Source: Cordia subcordata (Eukaryota > Streptophyta > Magnoliopsida > Boraginales > Cordiaceae). From it: a stretch of 64,000 bases of DNA. Shown here piece by piece: positions 58,148-64,000 of the stretch (position 1 is the first letter of the stretch; every line of letters begins with the position of its first letter). Both the position numbers and the translations under genes were made by a program. The DNA is taken from contig JAPTOF010000024.1 of assembly GCA_028554755.1 (NCBI GenBank), positions 682,001 through 746,000 of the forward strand, read 5' to 3'. Under the pieces are notes generated by a model. The model did not search any database, had not been told where the DNA came from, and worked only from the letters and a program-made list of their open reading frames with translations.

Positions 58148-59938
58148 TGATGAGTTGTGATTTGGTGTGTGTTTGCATCGCCATTTACTTATACTTTAGA
58201 GGTGTTGAATACTTATAATGATGCATTAGTGTAGTACTTTTGATAGGAATAGGCTTAAGTGTGAATAAATGTGCATATTGAGTTTAAGAGATAAAATGTT
58301 ACACTAATAGCTTATTTTCAATGATTCAGGTGATTCTGGGTTAAGACAAAGATTGGACGATGAAAGGTGATGAAGATAGGACATGCACGGGTCTAAGGGA
58401 GAAGACTAAAGGCCGAAATGACGAAAAATTGGATGAAGGAAGTCAGCCGGACGCTAAGGAAGAATAGCCGGTTGACCGACTAGGTCGACCAGCCACTCCA
58501 GAGAGCTTTGTCGGAAAGCCGGACGACCCCCCTTCAAGAGCCGGTCGACCGGCTAGGTCGACCGGCCACTCCAGAGAGCCCTTGAAGAAAGCCGGTCGAG
58601 TACTCAAGAGGCCGGTCGACCTAGCCGGTCGACCGGCTATGCGCGAACCTATAAATAAAGCCCGATGCGGAGCAGAATGAGGAGGAGTTTTTACACACAC
58701 TTCACACCTATTCTCACACACACTTAACCCTATTCCCTAGCCGCCTCACACACCCTTTTCACATACTTTTCACGAAGAACCAAGCTTCGTTGGAGGATTC
58801 AAACGCTTTGGAATCGAGATTGTTTACAAGCTGTGTTCTAAAATCGCTAGGATGAAAGGGGAGTTTCATTATATCTCTTTCGTTCTATTTTCTATTATGT
58901 CTGAGTAGGCTTGTATAGGGTGATAAAACTGATGTAATGGGTTAATTTTATACTCTTATGATATGGGATATGATGGCTGAATATATATATATGTTTTGAT
59001 TTGTTTTGTTTAATTGGGTGTTCTTTCATTCATGTCTATATGGTTGATAGAATACTTAGATGAGTACATATATATTAATTGAAGTTTGTTTGTTACTAAA
59101 CACATCTAATCCATGCTGTACTCATGTCTATGTGTTTATACATGGATGTTATGAAGTGGGTAGTGCTTTTATTCATGTCTATATGCGTATTTGCATGCCT
59201 AGTAACAAGCATAATTTCAATATCACATGTGTATGAATGTTAGTCAAATCCTGCTGTAGTGATCTCAGAATGACGGAGTATAATTTAGGGCTAATCTAGG
59301 TCGAGTTTCCTTTGGCTTTAAATCCAGCCAATAGGTTTCAGAATAGATTTAGTCGACCTTAGCAACACTAGGTCTTGGCTTTAGACCCAGCCAATGGTTT
59401 AGGTACTAGGGTAGGTTCATTCTAAGCCACCTAGGAAGTTAGTTAGTCCCTCTTGAGGCCCTAGGTCATAAGGACCACGCCGTAGCTCTAGGAGACGTCG
59501 CCTAGGGACGGACCCGCACCGAGTCCTAGGGGGAAATCAGGACACTAACTAACAACCTAGTTAAGAGCACTTTTGATAGTTAGCCATCATCCCTTAATCC
59601 CATAGCATTTGAGTATGGAATTACCCATTCATAAGTCCAAGTCACCCTAATCCCTTTCCAATTGTTAGTTTCTTCTTAATCAACCTGCGTCCATTTTTGT
59701 TTTTATTCATAGTTTAGTTTTCTTTCATTTACTTAGAGCTCCCGACAATCCAAACCTTCACAAGAAAAAGTACACTTAGTTTAGATCTTTCTTTTTAGCT
59801 CTTTTAGGACACTAAGCATAGGATACATTCACGATATTCACGCCTCCCTGTGGTTCGACACCCGCACTCGTAAACACTGTATTGCACTATCCGTACGCTT
59901 GCGGGTCTTTTAAAACTTGCACTCGTAAGAAGACATCA
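58148..59938 (+). repeat. Right LTR of element B
   Basis: TGATGAGTTGTG to AGACATCA, with TATAAATA at 58650-58657. Compared with the left LTR, many differences in the U3/R part are single missing bases in the left copy; the remainder are scattered or clustered substitutions, mainly in the last 250 bases. Confidence 0.9.
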
Positions 59939-60714
59939 AATGTATTGTTGAATTTAAAGAGACTTTAGCTAGTAAAGGTTTAGAGTCATCTATTGGGGAA
60001 AACAAGACATCGATTTCGAAGGTTTTAGATGATAAGTCTTTTGGAGTTAAGAATCATGATGTTGAAGAGAATAGCAACTCTAAGAAGACACATAAAAAAG
60101 AAATTACTGTGCTTGGAAGAATGATTTATGAGTCTTTTTGGATGTTTGATGAATCATTATTAGAGAAAGAACCTAGTAGGATCAAATCCAGCTCTCGTGG
60201 GGAGTTAGAACGACCAAGGCTTGATCATGTTATATCTTGTGGAGAAGAAGAGTGTAGTATGCCCACTTCCCTTATGATTGCTCCTCCTTCTCTAAATGTT
60301 GTTTCCAATCCCCTTTCCTATTCCAATGAGTCTCCCTCTCTAGAGCTCACATTTATACCTTCTAGTTTAAAACATTTTCATCGAGGGCTAGATAGCACTT
60401 CTCTCATGTTGCATGCATTAGACCTATCTTTAACCTATGGGGAATGTGTGATCCTAGCTTTTGATTATGAAAAAGAGGCCATGGGATGGTTAGTTAGAGA
60501 GCAAGCGGGGCATGATCTTTCATGTTTATGCATGACATCTTCCATACTTGCGCATATATTCTCATTTGATGTTTCAAGGTGGGAGTTAGAAAAGGGATGC
60601 ATTGTGCATTCATTGCCCTATCATATATTGCAAAACCCTTTTCCTTCTACTATTTGTGCTTGGTTTAATATCCAACAATTTGTGCCTGTCAATTTTAAAT
60701 ATGTATTGCTCTAA
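59939..60714 (+). CDS. Open C-terminal part of the element D Gag-like protein
   Basis: From the right edge of B to TAA 60712-60714 one frame is fully open (about 255 codons), continuing the ORF split at 48958. Segments include NSKKTHKKE, LGRMIYESFWMFDE, RPRLDHVISCGEEECS, SLELTFIPSSLKHFHRGLD, YEKEAMGWLVREQAGHD and VPVNFKYVLL at the end. The LELTF and AMGW parts align in order with the Athila protease-RT linker (LELKPLPEHLKYVFLG, EAIGW). An ATG is available at 60109 but is probably internal. The domain has no recognised enzyme motif. Before B inserted, this half was intact although the N-terminal half already had stops. Confidence 0.55.
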
Positions 60715-62176
60715 CATGAGTGCCCGGCTAGAGGCATTAAATCTAGCGTTACTAGGAGGCACCCTAGACATGTGTATACCTTTCTTGTTTTCCTTGTCTT
60801 TTACTTGTTTTCATTTTTCTTGTTTTTACTCATTATACTTGCTTTCTTGTTTACTTCCCTCGATTTCCATTTTCTTTTTTTGCTTTCTTTTTCACCCTTC
60901 GAAGTGTTGATCCTTACTTCTATTATTTCCCATTCTTCATACACCTTGTTTATCATTTGATGATGCCAATACAAGCTCGCATGGCAATGCTACTAATTGT
61001 GTACTTTGAGTGTTTATAGCTATTGAAAAATAGGGTTAATAGTGAATTCATACATCTTGGCATCGGAGAGCTTCAAAAGGAACACAAGGTTGTATCTATC
61101 CTTTCTTCACTTGTTCCCTCTTATCTACCTTGTCCCCACCACCCTTACTTGCTTTGTGTTGCCTATTTGCTAGTTGAGTAGTATTGTTCTATTTACTTGA
61201 GGACAAGCAAAGTTTAGGTTTGGGGGTGTGGGAGTTTGGTTTTCTTGTTATATACTTTGTATAGGGTAGATTGCAATATGCGCTTTAAAATGATGAAAAT
61301 TCTTTTCAATTTTTATGCATATTGCGTTGTTTATTTCTTGGTTGATTGTCGTGTTGGCTATTGTGGTTGACTCAATTGATTGGTGAATATGAGTTGTATT
61401 GTAGGGAAATGAATAGAGTGGAGTGAAAATCGAGTCTTGGAAGAGATGCCCTTGAAAGTTATGGAGAGTGAGTGCCTTTGAGAATGCACCTTGTAGTTGC
61501 CCCATGGCTTTGTTGGAAGAAGAGTAGAAAAAAGGGTTTTGATATGAGTGGCCCTTCCTTGATTGGTTTTTTTTTTTAATGTGTCTAAGCCTTTCTTTTT
61601 CTTTTTCTTTTCTTTTCTTTTTGTGTGAATACAATGCAAAGCATGAAAAATCCAAACAAAAAAATTGAAAAAAGGCATAAAGGTGCAAAAATATCAAAAA
61701 AAATTGAAAAAATAGAAAAAGCTAAAGGCAACAAAAAGTTTCGTGAATGATAGATAAGTGACACAATGTCAACGTAGCACAAGCTATTCTTTATGTAGAT
61801 ATGTGAATAAGGCTTGTTATAAGCCATTGTGTTTGTATATTCTATCTCTTTTTGACTTTGAGGCTTTGTGCATATTGGGGAGGCCATGATAGTTGAAGGG
61901 GCACGAAATCTCAACATCCCAAGTACGTGCGTTAGAATCCTAGGCTTGTGGTGGTTTGGTTACTCGGGAACTTCCCACGAGGTTCGAGGCCCTTTATGAG
62001 TAGAGGGAGGATCCAAAGAGACTTGAGGATCTCTCCACAATAGGAATGCCCCCTTCATGCTTCTTAGGCTAACCGTGATAGCAAGTTAATTCCTTAGGCA
62101 ACCCTTTGTATCAACTTTAGAGATAAACTTAGATTTGGGCTTACTTAGGGACAAGCAAGGAGAAAGTTGGGAGTGT
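60715..62176 (+). mobile_element. Element D 3' noncoding region
   Basis: Same signals as in C and B: conserved GCGTTACTAGGAGGCACC (60747), T-rich stretch, hairpin with one mismatch (61193-61210) and G-rich tract, A/T-rich runs, TGACACAATGTCA (61759-61771), small hairpin (61811-61825), and a weakened terminal hairpin and polypurine tract before the LTR at 62177. Closely similar to 37641-38795. Confidence 0.75.
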
Positions 62177-64000
62177 TGTTGTGTTGGTTTCGTGTGTGGT
62201 TTTGCATTGTATTTCTATATCTATTTTGAGGTGTTTTGTGCTCTATAAGGTGTATTAGTATAACATCTATATCATACTTGAGCATATTAAGCTTTAAGTG
62301 TCCATAGTTGAGCTTAAAGCAAAAATACTATACTAAAATACACTTATCTTGTGTGTTAAGTGAGTTTGAGGAATGTCTTGAGTTGAACAAAGATGGAGAT
62401 GGCTTGGATAAGAATTGAAGAAGATTTTAAGGATTAAAAGTGGAAGAAAAGCAAGGTTGGAGGCTTCCGGACAAAGACCAAAGCAACTAGAAGCAAAACG
62501 GAGCTAAAATGAAGCGAAAAGAGAGCAAATAGGCATTACCAAAGCATTGGCTTTAGAGTACCAGTGCATCGGCTCTCTATTCCGCCAAAAATAGAGAGCA
62601 AGCTTCTTCTATCCCAATAGAGGCCCCTTGGTACCGGTGCTTCAGTAGTCGTAGAAATTGGCTATAGCGCGCTTTTTGCCATTTTATAAAATAGCATGTC
62701 ATATTGTTTCACAACTATCTTCTGAAACCCTAATCCTCTTATCACCTACCTCTCACACACTCTTCCACACACAAAAACACTTTGGAATCAAGCACTTAAG
62801 AGGATCAAGACAAGGATTTGGGCATAATTCATGGATTGTAAAGCATAGATTTGGATAGAAGGGGATCTCTCTTTTGTCCCAATTTCAATATGTTTGATTA
62901 GAGCTGTGTAGGGCGATTTACTCTTTTATTATGGATGATTACTCCTTTTTATTAAATGGGAACTTGATAGATTTATATATATAGGCTTTGTGCTTAGGAT
63001 TTCAAATGCTATTTTACATGCATATCTTTGTGTTTGTTGAAATGCCTCAATGATGTAGCATATCTATATTGAAGTTTATTTTGCTATTAACCATTTCTAA
63101 ATCGTTATGCTAGCATGTCTATATGTTTGTGTGGTGATTTCATGAAGTGGGTATGCTTATATACATGTTTATGCGTTTGTTTGCATATCAAATAGCATAA
63201 ATAGTTTCTATTGCATACATGTCTAGTGCCATTGCTTAAATTGGTGTAATCTAAGCATGTCTATGTGTTTAGTAGTAGAATATTCCAAAGTATTCTCGAA
63301 TGCCATGCCCTAGATGTGTTTGCTTTGCGCTTTAACGTCAATTTTTGCTATTGTGATGAGATCGATGGTGGATAATTAAAAACTAGCATAGGTTGAGTCT
63401 CCTTGGGCTTTAAATCTAGCCAATAGGAGTCCAGATATGTTTAGTTGACCTTAGTTTACTTAGGAAGACTAGTTTGTCCACCCTAACGCCCTAAGTTCAT
63501 AAGGACCACAGTGTAGCTTTATGTAAGGCGAAGCTTGGTGACGGACTCGTACCAAGTCCTAGGGTCAGATTGGGGAACTAATTAGTGGATTAAGTGCAAT
63601 GGTTAGATCGATTACACTCACCTAGAACCTTATTGTCTAGCCCTAATTCCTAAGTCATAAAGATCATGCCGTACTGCTATGTATCGCCACCTAGGGACGA
63701 ACCTGCATTGAGGCTTAGGGTGCCAATTAGGAGGCTAATTACATGTCACTGAGGCTTAGGATGCCAATTAGGAGGCTAATTACATGTCTAGATTAGAGAA
63801 CTTAGGATAATCCATCAAGTAACCCTATAAAGACGTAGTAATCACCCATAGGCAAGACATAATCACCTTAGTTCCCCTTTTTCGATGTTTGACTCTCTTA
63901 GATTGCTTGATTCCCCCGTCACACACACATACCTTTTATTTTTTTGTTTTAGCTTAGATTTTCTTTTCCCAAGCTCCCCTCAAACCAAAAACCCAAAAGT
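62177..64000 (+). mobile_element. Right LTR of element D, cut by the window end
   Basis: Begins TGTTGTGTTGG exactly like 38796 and follows the left LTR (38796-40332, then 47179 onward) to the window edge. It has a shortened TA repeat and a tandem duplication of about 42 bases (about 63708-63790: GAGGCTTAGG...TTACATGTC twice). About 140 bases of the LTR should remain beyond the window. Confidence 0.8.

Larger units (their letters stand above)
48959..59938 (+). mobile_element. Element B: full-length, young Athila-type retrotransposon
   Basis: A 10.98-kb element, LTRs 48959-50747 and 58148-59938, perfect target duplication AATGT (48954-48958, 59939-59943), inserted in the Gag-like ORF of D. The primer-binding site is a perfect 18-base tRNA-Asp match. 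Order is gag, protease, RT-RNase H, integrase, 3' noncoding region, polypurine tract. LTRs are nearly identical, so insertion is recent. Even so the coding region has several stops and frameshifts. No env-like third ORF is seen after integrase. Confidence 0.92.

Noticed and set aside
58443..58721. 92-codon minus-strand ORF in the B right LTR with repeated Gly-Arg-Pro-Ala-Arg-Ser-Thr
   Set aside because: It is the antisense reading of the CCGGTCGACC array; the left LTR copy does not keep it.
1..64000. Search for host genes, tRNA, rRNA, microRNA precursors and CRISPR-like arrays
   Set aside because: No convincing exon structure, cloverleaf or spaced repeat array was seen; all longer coherent frames belong to mobile elements or the pararetrovirus.

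Overview
The window is repeat-rich, AT-rich nuclear DNA of a flowering plant, most likely a eudicot. I found no host gene, rRNA, tRNA or CRISPR array. Almost every base can be assigned to nested LTR retrotransposons of the Ty3/Gypsy Athila type and to short-ORF derivatives of them. The evidence for a plant is a set of Athila-style gag-pol remnants, primer-binding sites matching plant tRNA-Asp, and an endogenous plant pararetrovirus (Caulimoviridae) remnant at the left end.

Layout. (1) 1-3890: decayed caulimovirid on the + strand. It holds an ORF tail, an acidic ORF with the CX2CX11CX2CX4CX2C motif, an aspartic protease, a viroplasmin/transactivator-like ORF, then a TATA box, a poly(A) signal and a leader-like tract. 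No reverse transcriptase is visible between protease and viroplasmin ORF. (2) 4219-16912: two minus-strand elements (N1, N2) that carry a Gag-like CCHC/acidic protein and no pol; N1's left LTR contains a solo LTR (4555-6353). (3) 16919-20378: an unrelated LTR-like piece and the 5' end of an Athila-type element F (gag, PBS, LTR, minus). (4) 20379-21620: an unassigned stretch unlike the rest, perhaps organellar. (5) 21621-23023: LTR fragments. (6) 23024-34254: complete but dead Athila-type element A on the minus strand, with 5-bp target duplication AATAC. (7) 34289-37534: an LTR fragment and minus-strand element E. (8) 37535-64000: plus-strand nest. Element D (pol-less) has element C (pol-less, 40333-47173, duplication GGTAC) in its left LTR and Athila-type element B (48959-59938, duplication AATGT) in its gag-like ORF. 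D itself sits in E.

How the parts relate. A, B, E and F are gag-pol carriers. C, D, N1 and N2 keep LTRs, a tRNA-Asp-like PBS, polypurine tracts and a long shared 3' noncoding region, but replace gag-pol with one Gag-like ORF. That ORF ends in a remnant resembling the protease-RT linker of Athila. They are best read as non-autonomous partners mobilised by the gag-pol elements. All copies, autonomous or not, share 3' structural signals: a TTGCTTG-loop-CAAGCAA hairpin next to a polypurine tract, present twice about 0.9-1.1 kb apart, and two further small inverted repeats. Some stems show compensatory changes. This shared signal set is the most interesting pattern I found.

All coordinates were read by eye. 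Boundaries backed by target-site duplications (A, B, C) are firm; others may be off by tens of bases.
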